A stretch of DNA of 64,000 bases from Polyporus tsugae (lineage: Eukaryota; Basidiomycota; Agaricomycetes; Polyporales; Polyporaceae): assembly GCA_024305745.1 (NCBI GenBank), contig JAHRBS010000008.1:186001-250000 (forward strand), written 5' to 3'. This document shows, piece by piece, positions 1-11,050 of this stretch. Position 1 is the first letter of the stretch, and each line of letters opens with the position of its first letter. Position numbers and translations under genes: made by a program. The notes below the pieces were generated by a model that saw only the letters and a program-made list of their open reading frames with translations, was not told where the DNA came from and did not search any database.

Positions 1-630
1 GCCAAGTTGACAGACGGGTCGACCGGTAGGTATATGCTACGCCGGAAGCAATCATTGCTCCCTCGAGAGCGAGGGACAGTGACGATGGTATTCCATAGCG
101 TAGGCGTGGCGAGAGCCAGCTCGCGCCAGTGCCTGCATACCTTCGGGAGCTTGTGTAGGTCATCCAGGTCAGGCTCCTCGAACGGCCAATAGGGCAGCCG
201 AGATCCATGCGAGACTGATCCGGAGGAGAGAGCGAAGATGCTCGTCAGGAGTTCGGGGGGAATACGATTGATGGGAGCGGTGGCGTTCACGAGTCCGCCT
301 ACAATAGCGAGCCCTTGTCTAAACGCGACAATGAGAGATTCGAGCTAGGATCAGAGAGCGGTCAGGTGGGGCAGGCAGTCAAGCACAATGGGCTAAGCTC
401 ACTATATTAGCATACCTACAGCACAAACACGTCTTCAGCATTAACGTCACGAAATAGTGTAACTACTTATGAACCTGTACTCACTTCAACCACTGCTGTG
501 GCACGCTGACGAGAGTCTGGACTTCAGCGACGATCCGGTTGGTGAGCATTTGCAACGCCTTGATGCTATGGTCCATGTCCCGGCATGGCACTGCGTAGAA
601 TGGTCGGGGTGATTCCTGCGAGAAAAACAT
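1..630 (-). CDS. F-box protein, 5' part (runs off the left edge)
   Basis: Partial F-box protein, presumably an SCF substrate adaptor (family inference). Exon 1 is 630-485 (146 nt, begins MFFSQESPRPF and has PCRDM at about residue 15), ending at a GTGAGT donor. A 13-nt micro-exon fits at 415-403 between an AG and GTGAGC. Exon 3 starts at 344 after CTAG and is open to the window edge; it carries INRIPPELLTSIFAL, the F-box core, then WPFEEP and a PKVCRHWRELAL stretch. The same three-exon arrangement, with identical exon 1 and micro-exon lengths, occurs in the complete copy at 40838-38763. Using the in-frame codon at 290 as start is not possible because it is GTG where the paralog has ATG; the exon 1 ATG solves this. 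No stop or frameshift is seen in the visible part. Confidence 0.75.
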
Positions 631-1262
631 GTGCTTTTAATGACAGGGATAGTAGCCACAGATTGAACGTGAGGTTGGATGGTACCGGTTTGAAGTAGGC
701 AGCCACAGAAGCGACGACGGCAGCCTGAGTTGGACCGTAGGAAAACGACTCCCTGATAAACGGTACGTATTTTTGTATGTTTTTGGTCTGAGCCTCCTCC
801 TCGGTCCTCAGTCCCTTTGTAAAACGTCTGACCGCTACGATCATTTTACCCTCGCTACAACTAAGTGACACCTCACAGTGATATCAGCCTGAGGCCTGAG
901 GTGCAAGACTGCCTCACCACTGTGTCTGTGGCCGCTTGTCCCGGAGACCCATGGGGACCTATGTAACGGTGCGTCCCAGATGTACTACTTGCGCACTCTG
1001 TAGGAATTAACTTGAAGAGCGGGAGTACTTCTACAGGAGTGCATTGCGAGCTGGAGTCCCCGGACTACCGTTTCTGTTCCCATGGGAAACAAACCATAAT
1101 TGACGACCAGTATCATCTGTTCACTTTGACGTAAAGGGCTTTCGTCGTCTCAGATCACCACCGTCCATCCATCTACCCTCCCAAAGGACGAGAGTAAGAT
1201 TCCTCATCAGTTTTTTTTAATCCAGCGATGCGTAGATCCACTCATTAGGATAACCCATAGAC
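631..1262. other. Intergenic, divergent between two F-box-type genes
   Basis: No coding potential recognised. The part next to 630 resembles the sequence upstream of the F-box gene at 40838, so it is likely promoter copied with that gene. A run of eight T at about 1211 precedes the start at 1263. Confidence 0.4.
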
Positions 1263-3017
1263 ATGGGGCCGATTGCTCTGAACATGGACATCCTCCTGGC
1301 CATCTTATCCGTCTCCCCCCCGAAAACCGCGACGTCGATCGTGGAGACCTGTAGCTTTCTCTACCACGAAGGGGCGAAGGTCGTCCTTAAGCATCCGATC
1401 TCCCTCGATGGATCAGAACAGAAGGTCCTTGCACTCTTACGCTTCATCCAGGCCGAAGATCTCTCGCGATGCTCCTACGTACGCACACTCAATATCATCA
1501 CCTACATAAGATCCGAGGCCGTTGCCAAAACGTTAGTGGACGTTGTTCCCCATGACCAACCTGGTACACCTATGTCTCAGAGGAGAGCAATCGTTCAAGG
1601 TGTTTCCCTACCTTCTCCCCGCCTTCGCCTCGCTTCGATCCGTTAAGACGTTGATCATCCACGAGGCCGGAGATAATTCCTGTGAGCTAGTCAGGACACT
1701 TCAGTCCGAGCTAGTCACCGCAAGTATCCTATTCGGTCCAAGTGGTACCCACTCTTTCCCCGCGTCCAGCCACCCGTTGCACCTGTTACGACGATCCGCC
1801 TCTACCCTCCAGGGAATGGGGTGCGCATTCTGGTGTGATACCCTCACGAACATTGAACCGGTCATGTCTTCCCCCCAAATCATCTATCCGAAGGTTCGCA
1901 ATCTCACTCTGCGTAACAACAGAGTCGTCCCCTGCCTTCTTCCTTACATCCAGGCATTCCCCAACCTCATGCATCTCAGAGTGGAGGGCAACTGCTCTCT
2001 TCTCGAGGGTTTTCCGTCGCTAAATTTATCTCAAACCCAGGCGCAGAACATAATGCCCCACGGTCTGAACAAAAATCCCCTCGTGTGGAAACACATCCAG
2101 TCCTATACCGGAACCCTCTCCAATCTCCGAGCCCTCGGCATTACCTTTCCCATACCTCGACTCTACCTTACGAATGTACCAGCTACAGGTCAGCCCTCCC
2201 CGCTTGCGCTAACTGAAGTGCTCGCACGCGTGCGGCCATCACACCTCACGATCGCCTTCGAGGACCAGCTTATTCACCCCTGACCTCAAGTCACGCTTCC
2301 TGAGCGCACTGAGCAGCGACGGTGCGTCGGGCTTGCGGTCCCTGTACTTGTCGATCGACCTGATGGCAGCCGACGTCACTAGCGACCTCGACGTCGGCCA
2401 GTTCTTGGTGAGTCCTGCTTTGGCACCATCTTAACGTTCGGCAGCTTACCTCGAGTCCGCCGCCATAGACCAGTCTCGAAACCATCTTTTTGCGCTGGCA
2501 GTTGTGCGACCTCCGCCTCGTCATGCGCGATATCAGCCTGCCCCAGACCGAGACCACAGGCGCGCCTGTCCCTGCCCCCGACCCCGCCCCCGCCCCCGCC
2601 CCCGATGCAGGGGTCCGTCACTCTCATACGCACGAGGAGCATGCTGACGCGATCGCACGCGATCCGGACCCGGCCTGGCAAGGCGCGCCATGGTTCTTCG
2701 GATACCCCTCCGAGGCTGAGCACCGTACAACGCTCACTTTGGCGGAGCGCACTCTCGAGGACTTCGACGTGCGCGCGTTCGTGTATCACCTTTCGATTTC
2801 AATTCCTACCATCCGGACCGCCGTAGTTTGGATCCCGCGGCCGAGCCGATGGGGTGGTGGCGTGAGGACCGCGTCTTTCGACATGACGGGCAACGTGGTG
2901 TACAAGGAGCTGAGGGGCAAAGATTTGGAGCCCACAAGGAGGGAGAATACTAATCTATGGGTGTCGTTGTCGAGAGCTTGGTATCGGGGTTGTAGGGGGT
3001 GGAGCCACGCCGAGTAG
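1263..3017 (+). pseudogene. F-box/leucine-rich-repeat-like protein, frameshifted
   Basis: Starts with ATG at 1263 and an F-box-like N-terminus (NMDILLAILSVSPP, then CSFLYHEGAKVVL), followed by LRR-like segments (NLVHLCLRGE, KVRNLTLRNN, FPNLMHLRVEG). The frame changes near 1545, where VVPHD in one frame must become PMTNLVHL in the next, consistent with a small deletion. It changes again at about 2278-2283, where a stop interrupts a continuation TPDLKSRFLSALSS. That continues to a good intron, GTGAGT at 2408 to CCATAG ending 2468, and a last exon 2469-3017. A GCCCCC-rich low-complexity run near 2570-2605 encodes a Pro/Ala stretch. Two frame changes without splice sites argue for a pseudogene; sequencing error is the alternative. 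Confidence 0.55.
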
Positions 3018-3190
3018 CCTCAAGTTAGTTGCAGACGTTGCAGATATCATTTGAAGGCATGTATTGTTGGTCGTATACATGAGGAAATCGTGCTTCGTGA
3101 AATCTCCCCGGGGAGAGTACTGGATTCAGGTCGCTTAGATTATGGATGAATTGCGTCACATCCCGAACATTTCTGTGCCGTTAGCAGTGT

Positions 3191-5998
3191 TTACGCCCCG
3201 TAAGAACCTCTCGGCCTGTACTCCCGCTGCGTCACCGCCGACGCACTGCTAGCATTCTGGTTCTGGAAGGCAGACAGCGCGCCGGGCCCCCCGCAAACGC
3301 TCGTCGCGTCCCCGCTACACGCCATGTCACACGCGGCGTCGGGCAGGACCGCCCCGCCCCCGTTCACGAAATCGCTCCCGCAGTAGCACTCGCGCGCGTA
3401 CTCGACTCCCGCGATGGAGTGGCCAAGCGAGGCACAGTGCGCGATGCACCCGGCGACGGTCATGTTCTCGCTTGTGAACGCGTCGACGTCGAGGGTCCGT
3501 CCGGAGACGTCGTCTTGGCGGCATCCGATGGAGGACCACCCGTCGGGCAATGTGACGGTGGCATTCGATGGCACGCTAGGACTTGTGCTGGGGGCAGGAG
3601 TTGATGCGGAGGACGGCGCGGAGGTGGTGATGGCGGGCAAGGAAGCTGTGGCCGACGCAGTTAGGGAGGTTGCCAGCGATGCAGACGTAGACGCTGAGGC
3701 AGAGGATGTTGGTGTTGACGATGGAAGCGCGACGGTGACGTTGGACTGGAACGCGGTCAACGCCCAGCTGCCACCGCAGGTGCTCAGATCATCCCCAGCA
3801 CAGGCCACATTACAGCTAGATGGATCGAGCGCATTCCCCGCGCCGTTTTGGAAGGAGTTACCGCCTGTTACGGGGAGATAATTGATCAGGAAGAGCCTTC
3901 ACGCAAGAGGGGGTATGTGACATACAGTAACACTCGCGACCAAACTCTATACCGGCCATTGAAAATCCTTGCGTGGCACAGGTCGATATGCACGAGTCGT
4001 GGGTCATCTGGTCGTTCGCAAGGCTGAACCTAGTTAGCGCGCGTGCGGAACTATCGGACACGCAGCCAACGGAGGACCATCCGGCCGGAAGAATAGTGTC
4101 GCTTGGCGGAGGAGGGGGATTGGAGGTGACGAGGAGAGTTAGCCGCATAGGACCGCCACAGATCTCGTTGGCTACAAACTCGCTGTCAGCGATCCGAAAA
4201 TTTGTCTAATAGAATGTCCGCATAATGCACGTACTGTTTCCAGCGCAGCGGTTATTGCACTCGTTCCAGAGCACCGTGGCGTTTGACGCGTCGTTGCGCA
4301 GCTCATCGTCGCAATAGCATTCATCCGAATACTCGACCCCCGCGAGCGCGAACCCTTTCCCCTCACAGAACGCGACGCACGACGCGCGCGTCATGTTTGG
4401 GCTCGTCGTCGATGCGCCAGTGAGTGCACGGCCGTCCGTACCCTCAGCGATGCATCCTATTTCACTCCAGTTGGTCGGGAGCGGGGTCTGCACCGGGATG
4501 AGCACCGGCACCGGGAGGCTCGAGTTCCCTGCGCACGTCGGCCGCGCGCCAGTTCCATTCCACAGCGGGTTGCAGCCTGGAAGCACGGAGATCGGCGCGG
4601 AGAAGCCGGTTTCCTCGTCGACGATCTGGGTCTCGAGCACGCAAGCGTCAGCAGAGGCCTGATCGAAGACCGCCGCGAGCGGAGGGCAGTCCATGACGTT
4701 ACCCAGAGCTTGTGTGCACGTGTCGATGGCCTCCTGGAGGAGGTCGACGTCCCACCCGTTCGTGAAGTCGCCGTGGTGGCCGTACCCGGTGGTGTCGCCG
4801 TTCGCGAGGACCCAGGTGCCGTTGCCCCAGTAGGAGTACTGGTCGACGGAGACGACCATCTCGTAGAATAGCGAGACGAGGTGGACGGGGTGCGTGTCGG
4901 GGCAGTCGCCGGTGTTGTAGTTCTGGATCGGGTAGGCCATATGCGCCTTGTGGTCGGGCGAATCGAGGTTGACGCCGTCCCAGCATGTCGGGAAGAAGAC
5001 CTGTGCGCGCATACCATCCGGGCAGTTATGGTCGAAGAAGTTGGGACGCTCTGCCCAGTCGGGGTCGTTCGCGTGGGCACCGCTCTCGTCTGCATGCACG
5101 CGTGAGTGCGCATCGATAGAGTGAAGTGGGAACGCCGTACCCAAACAGACAAAGCTCACGGCTTGCTCAGCGAAGTCAGAAGCGTTGTATGAACGCCTGT
5201 TCGTGTCTCCCGCGACCATCTAAGGTGAAACGTGTGAAACAACGGTACCGAAGCGTGGATAAACTATATGGACTCACACGGAGACCAGGTGGGAAGGCCT
5301 TGATTGACTCGTTTTTAGGTCCCGGTCGCATGAGGTAGTAGATGTTAAACGACGTCGCTAGATGTAAAAGCATTAGTCTGACATCACACTACACGAGCCC
5401 AAACTCCGCACATGTCAAGACAACTATGATCACCGGTACACCCAGAGGTGGACCTTCCCACACGGGGGTCAGACAAGGTAATCTGATCGTTATTCATCGG
5501 GGCTTCTGCCTCTCGATCAAGACTCGGCCGGGGTATACCAGGCAGGCTGACTGACGTGCGAAGGACTGATAAAACGGTCAAGTTACGTACGGATTGGTGT
5601 GAACATGCCGGTTTCCTGATCTTGATGATACAGTTGTGGCTATCGGAGAGTCAGCGCTAAGTTTCAGCCGAAGCGGCCATCCACATACCGCCCAGTAGTT
5701 GCTTTTGTCAGGCTGCACAGGGATCGTTGTGCAGTTGCTCTGCACGAGGTCGTCGGGGTCGTAAACGCTCTTGAACCGGCTCGCTCCCACAACAGAGTGG
5801 ACATGGGGGCCGATCTAGTGGACAGTTATTTAGCACTTCGGGATCTAAGTGGAGGGAGATAAGGGCGGTACTTACCTCGTCGGGCATGATGACAGGGTCA
5901 AGACGGGTCGTGACTATGGGTCTAGTGCCCCCAAAGATCCAGTGTTCAGCGTTGGCCGTTGCGGCCAGCACGACAAGTGTCCACAGACTGTTGCGCAT
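3191..5998 (-). CDS. Secreted DUF1996 protein with three WSC domains
   Basis: Eight exons: 5998-5876, 5814-5689, 5639-5591, 5357-5278, 5219-5141, 5089-4235, 4171-3926 and 3864-3191, giving 743 aa in frame. The N-terminus is a signal peptide (SLWTLVVLAATANA) followed by EHWIFGG, the start of the DUF1996 domain, which runs to about residue 310 with Cys, His and Trp-rich motifs such as DPDWAERPNFFDH. Three WSC-type modules follow, each with the pattern GW..GC, several Cys and ECYC. A Ser/Thr/Pro linker separates WSC2 and WSC3. WSC domains bind cell-wall glycans in known proteins; DUF1996 function is unknown. The product is probably extracellular or wall-associated. It is the head-to-head paralog of the gene at 11051; the first five exons have identical lengths. 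The linker before WSC2 is only a short Pro run here, while the paralog has a long Ser-rich linker there. Confidence 0.9.
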
Positions 5999-7393
5999 AG
6001 CGGAGGGTCGAAGGGATGGGATCTACACCGTTAGACGAATGTGAGGATGGAGAGCCCCTGCACTCGTGCAGAGGGTTTATAAACCCTTGGCAGCGCTGAA
6101 TGAGGCGGTTTGGGGCGCCGTGCATGCCGTACATGGCCCTCATGGAATATGGCGCGGTGAAAACGAAGGTGACTGTGTTCTGCCAAGGAGGACGCTGGAG
6201 GAAGTTTATGAAAGCTTTTTAAGCTTTCATAGACAGGCGGGACAGTGTGATTGACAAGCCCAAGTGTTCCTCTGTGAGAGGGTCGGGGACCATAAGGCAA
6301 TCGTCCAGCGCGGTTCACACCGCGCAACAAAGTTGATGGCATAAAGCTCACCTAGAAGCAGAATTTAGGTTGAGTACACCCTTATCGAGGGGATCCAGGT
6401 TGTTCACTGACAATCTGGGTAAAGGAAGGACTGGACAGTATGATTATGAGTATGGTGTTGTCTGTTAGCATTGTACGAAGAACTTACGAGAATCACGAGG
6501 CTGACTCAGTACCTGACGATCGTGTCTTCTACTCGCAGACGACACGACGATCCATGCGCGAGGACTCGCAACATTAAGCCCAAAATATAAACAACACTAG
6601 AGTCGGAGCGAAGCGACGGGAAAGTAACGTTAGCCGAGCAGGCCGATGTTGACAAGAACGGATCAGCGTACGCAAAACATGCCTAGAGACCCATCCGGGT
6701 GAGTCCGCCACACCTCAGGTCTAGGATACAAGCGCATCTGAACGACCTCAAGAGCGCGAAACATTCGTGGACCTATTATGCCAGACCTATCGCAGCGTTC
6801 CTTGCCTTCAGAGACGCGAAGATTATAGAGATCCGCACCGCTTACCTCAATAATGGCGTGCCTCGTCGCTCGGAGCTCCCATGGGTAGTAGTGTCGTCAC
6901 GGCCTGCGCTACTGCTTCTACTGAGTCATTTTTCCAGACGCCGTGGTTCGGTATCGCCAGTGCGCACTGCTAGTTGCACTCTCCCACCAGTCTAGGCTCC
7001 CGTGTTGACCGATTCCGGGCGATGCGAGAGACGAGGTAGGTACCTTGTACACAGCGCTGGAATACATCTTCTATCCTGGTAGCCTGAGGTCTCTCGAGAA
7101 AGTGACAAGGTTGAGGATGGAAGTTGGGTTTTATGCCAGGTCATGGGCGAGCTCAAGGAGGTGGTCTCGAGTCGAATGCGCTAATCTTAGATAAGAGATG
7201 GGGTTAGATTAGATAACCGCCACTACGGGTGGAGCGGCACGGAGAGCCGAAGATATTTCCCTCTGATCAAGCTTTGACCTCCTTCATCGTCTCTCTCTTC
7301 CCCTCTCCCATACCCCTTCTCTGCGGACAGGATCGCTAGAAGTCGTTCTCCTAGATCTCCTCGTTTATAGAGAGCATCAGCGAATTTGGAGTC
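5999..7393. other. Intergenic between divergent DUF1996-WSC and HAD genes
   Basis: No convincing gene. The short open frame at 6699-6995 has no splice partner or recognisable motif. The stretch contains a perfect short hairpin about 210 bp upstream of the DUF1996-WSC start (separate entry) and a CT-rich run just before the HAD start at 7394. Confidence 0.4.
6207..6231. repeat. Perfect 11-bp inverted repeat with TTT loop
   Basis: Arms TATGAAAGCTT and AAGCTTTCATA are exact reverse complements separated by three T. It lies about 210 bp upstream of the DUF1996-WSC start codon at 5998 and could be a palindromic binding site. Function is not shown. Confidence 0.7.
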
Positions 7394-9002
7394 ATGGCCA
7401 CCAACGTAGACTCGGCACCCAAGAGCACCCTCCCATACCCGCCGATTCACAAGGACAAGAAATTTGTCGTTCTATCAGACTGGTTGGTCCGTCTCTTTAC
7501 ATCCTGATCTTTACCCCGTCCCCATCGCTCCGATATGCGACTCTCATCCTCATTATCATCCTTGGATGATCTCTCCCTCGCACCTTGATCCACTTGGCTT
7601 CTTTGTTTGCTGCACGCATGTACTAACAACATCTCGCTGACCGCAGGGACGGGACGATCACCACGCGTGATTCCAATGACTGTGAGCCCCCCTATCTTTC
7701 CTTGAATCCTCAATCCCTGTTGTCGGTTGCCCGTTGAGGATACACACGTTCACAACACGGAGGCATCACGGTCCCTGGAGAGTGCATGTAGGATGTCGGT
7801 TCATCAAGAGTAATTGGGTTCTTCCCAAGTTGATTGGCGGAAGTTGCTACGGCTCTCGGATCTGACGACGTTGTGGGACGGCGGAGGACATTCTCGCGAC
7901 TGACGCGAGGTTATTTCGCAGACATGACGGACGAGCTGGGTTTCGGCCTTGAGAAGCGCCGTCAAGGCAACCTGGACATCCTCTCAGGGAAGGTTACTTT
8001 CCGGTGAGTATGGGACGCCTTTGAAGCTTGGCATATGCGCTGAATAGTTTGCCGCGATTAGAGATGCCTTCCGTGAGATGCTTGAGAGCATATCCGCGAA
8101 CGGGCACTCCTTTGAATTCTGCAAGGAGGAGCTGAAGAAGAGTGAGTGTTGCAGCCGCGACGCCGGAAAGCGAATTTAACGGCATACGACTCCTCGGTAG
8201 ACATCGTCCTCGACGCAGGCTTCAAGGACTTCTACCGATACTGCAAGGAGCACGATGTCCCCATCGTCATCATCTCCAGGTACGCAGATGCGCCGCTGCG
8301 ATCTCCGATACGACCTCCCTTCCCCATGTCCCCGCCCTGTCCCCGATCTGCCCCTGGACTGATCGAGTGACGTAAACGCAGCGGGATGGCTCCGATAATC
8401 CGTGCTGTCCTCTCCAACCTCATCGGCGAAGAGGACTCGAAGGCGATCGAAATTGTTTCCAACGAAGCTGACGTCCACGAAAACGGTACTTGGTCAATAA
8501 AATACCGTCATCCTACAAGGTGCGTGCGCAGTTGGCCCGGCGAATGCTGTGACGTGCGTCGGTTAACATCCTACCGTAAACTATTCAGCGGCTTCGGTCA
8601 CGACAAGAGCCAGGCGATTCTCCCGTACCGCACCCTCCCTGAGTCACCGCTCATCTTCTTCTTCGGCGATGGCGTTTCCGGTGAGCGCATGTACCTGGTT
8701 CTTTCGTCACCCCGCGCCGCATCTCCCATCTCCGGCACTTCCTTTTCCGCTCTCCGTTCTCCTACGCCCACAATTGCTGATGTCTGTCCGTCCCGTTAGA
8801 CATGTCCGCCGCAAGGCATGCGGACGTCCTGTTCGTGAAGGAGAAGCCGGGCGGTGAGAACGACCTGGCGGCCTACTGCAACCGTGAGGGCATTCCGCAC
8901 ATCCTCTTCGCGGACTTCGGCCGCGCGCTGGGGGTAGTCAGCGCCATCGTGGAGGGAAGGACCACTGCGAAGCAGGCACTCGACAAGGGCAGGGCTGAGT
9001 GA
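7394..9002 (+). CDS. HAD-superfamily phosphatase
   Basis: Eight exons: 7394-7482, 7647-7681, 7922-8003, 8062-8141, 8201-8279, 8382-8519, 8589-8680 and 8800-9002, 265 aa with every phase matching. All HAD motifs are present: motif I SDWDGTIT (nucleophile Asp and +2 Asp near residues 29-31), motif II IISSG, a motif III Lys in GFGHDKSQ, and motif IV FFGDGVSDMSAA. The length and the long insert between motifs I and II resemble MtnX/phosphoserine-phosphatase-like HAD enzymes, so a small-molecule phosphate monoester is the likely substrate; which one cannot be told from sequence. No signal peptide, so probably cytosolic. Sits between the two head-to-head DUF1996-WSC genes and shares no homology with them. 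Confidence 0.88.
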
Positions 9003-9994
9003 TCACCCGTCGCAAGGGTTCTTGGGGCACGCGATTGGATGAGGTTAAGTATAGGTGCAATTGTCGCCGGGACGCTTGCCACATCGTGGAGGAGAGGTGG
9101 CGGAAGTGAAGCTGCCGTGGTCGGCATGCGGTTCTGCCGTATGTGCGTCAGCGGGGCCGCCCGCCTCGTTGATTACTTACGGGCGTCGATGCGGTTCAGG
9201 CACGTTCAGTAAGAAGAACGATTCAGTGTAGAGTTCAGCTAGAGGCTTGTACAGAAAGACTGTGCACTGGATGAATGATCGACCAACGACCTTATGAATT
9301 TTGTCGACCCTTATCTCACTTGGAAACGTTGCGGAGCAATCGCTCGCTACGCGTTTGTATGATCGTATTTCTGCACTTGAAGTTTTAGTGAAGAGGGTGC
9401 CTCCGTTGTCGTTGTCGCGTCGTGGCTACATACTACATAGGTCCCGAACCTCAGCCTAAGCGGTGGCATATTACGTCATCACCGCCTGATATACTACGTG
9501 TCCGCCTCGATCCAGATTGTTTGTTTCCTGTTGCCACTACACTCGCTCTAGCTAGAGGCGTAAATACTTACGTAGAAGCAAGCAACTCGTATACGACATG
9601 ATTAAGGTATGTTCTGGAGCGAATATATGCGGGGGCTTAAACTCGAGCAGAGACCCTCGGAGCGCTGATATCTTCCTGAGACCAGCCCCACTCTTGCCCC
9701 GGATCTGGTCCTGTGGCTCGCCTAATATTGCCAACAAATTCAACGATTAACGGTATCCAACTGCAAAGACGATGCCAGCCCACCAGCCGTGCTACGTACG
9801 GTAAGCGGGTTTCCGTACGGCGTACGTGAATTGCGATCTCGAGCAAATTCCGCGGCCTCTTCGAAAGTTCGAGAGGGCAACCATCATCAGGTCCATTCAT
9901 TCGCATCGTCTATCTGCCTGGGCCCAGATATGCACACGGAGAGTCTCTTGTTTGCACTGCGAAGAAAGCCACTTTTCGCCAGTGCGGAAAGGCG

Positions 9995-10130
9995 TTGGAA
10001 ATGATCAAGATTTCCAAGATCTTTGACACTGGAGCCTGGAGGAAAGTCTTTGGAAAGGCGACTTTCCTTGGGGACAATAGGCGTATCAGCCTTTCCAGGC
10101 TCGAGATTGGCGCCTTTCCAAAGCCTTTCC
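9995..10130. repeat. Nested inverted repeats of GGAAAG/CTTTCC units
   Basis: 10041-10060 and 10111-10130 are reverse complements at 19 of 20 positions, 50 nt apart. A competing hairpin uses 10041-10048 with 10060-10067 (8 of 8). A further one pairs 9995-10002 with 10010-10017 (8 of 8). The remaining sequence to about 10160 is rich in the same hexamers. It might be a degenerate MITE-like element or a structured regulatory region; no target-site duplication was recognised. Confidence 0.65.
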
Positions 10131-10847
10131 ACCGCGGTGAAAGTTTGATGGAAAGTTTTCAATTCAGAAGGCTATCCGCAGGCTTTCGTCCACTTTACAC
10201 GGGGAGGAAACGTTGATGTCTTCGCGGTGTTGTGTCTTCCAACACCCGTGCCTTAGCGCTTCTTATCACCGGAGAACAACCGGAGCGTTGCTATGTTTCG
10301 AAACGTCGCTGCCAGGCCCGTGGTAGCATCGAACTTGACGTGGACGGGCTGACAAATCTTGGGCGAAATCTTTCTCCGAATAGGTCGTGGAAGTATTCAA
10401 GATGCTCCTTCAATGAAAGAAGATTTCCACCCTTATCGCCTGCAAAATGAATGCCATCCCCCGGTGTCAACATATACAGACGCCTCGCGCCCAATGTCCA
10501 CCGACCGGTCTTCAACGTGCGAAGTCCTTGCTGTGACAGGACCTCAAGGCGTGCCCCACATCTTCCGGGTCGTATCGGCGTGTATGAGCTTGCCTGCACT
10601 CGCCATCGCGTGGAAAATTTCCGTGCAAGGTGAGTGTTTTTGCTTCGTCTAATTGTCGAGAAATGAAATCAATCGAGACTCCCCGAGGCCAGGACCGCCA
10701 GGTTGTTAAGATCTGCAGTGGTTACCGAAGCGGAAAAAGCGCGCGCACCATGCTGCCGAATCGAGTTGGAGCATCTGGGGCGTGGGTACAGAAGATCACC
10801 CGTCTGGACGCCAATATTTGCAGCGCGGCTACACCTCCCGAGGCTGA

Positions 10848-10853
10848 TATAAA
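10848..10853 (+). promoter_or_regulatory. TATA-like box
   Basis: TATAAA about 200 bp upstream of the ATG at 11051, followed by a CT-rich tract, which is a common fungal promoter arrangement. The transcription start is not determinable from sequence. Confidence 0.35.
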
Positions 10854-11050
10854 GTAAAGTTCATGGCTGGACGCCGCTCCCAAACACCCCTTCACGGCTT
10901 CGTTCTCCCTCCGACGCTCCGTGCGAGGCTCCTCCTCCCTCTCCCTCCCTCTCCGCCACCCCCTCCCTCCCGTGCTTTCGCTAGCAGGGAACCGACTTTC
11001 TTTTATCTGACCTCAACACACTCATTATCTGAGCCGGAACGCTCCTTACG

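Larger units (their letters stand above)
9003..11050. other. Gene-poor spacer upstream of the second DUF1996-WSC gene
   Basis: No supported gene. Holds a cluster of inverted repeats built on GGAAAG/CTTTCC (9995-10130), a TATA-like box at 10848, and a CT-rich tract at 10920-10980 typical of fungal promoters. The open frame at 10863-11162 overlaps the start of the next gene and is treated as chance. Confidence 0.4.

Noticed and set aside
288..290. Loss of the start codon in the left F-box copy (GTG instead of ATG)
   Set aside because: At first looked like an inactivating change, but the conserved upstream exon at 630-485 supplies the start, so it is only an internal Met-to-Val difference.
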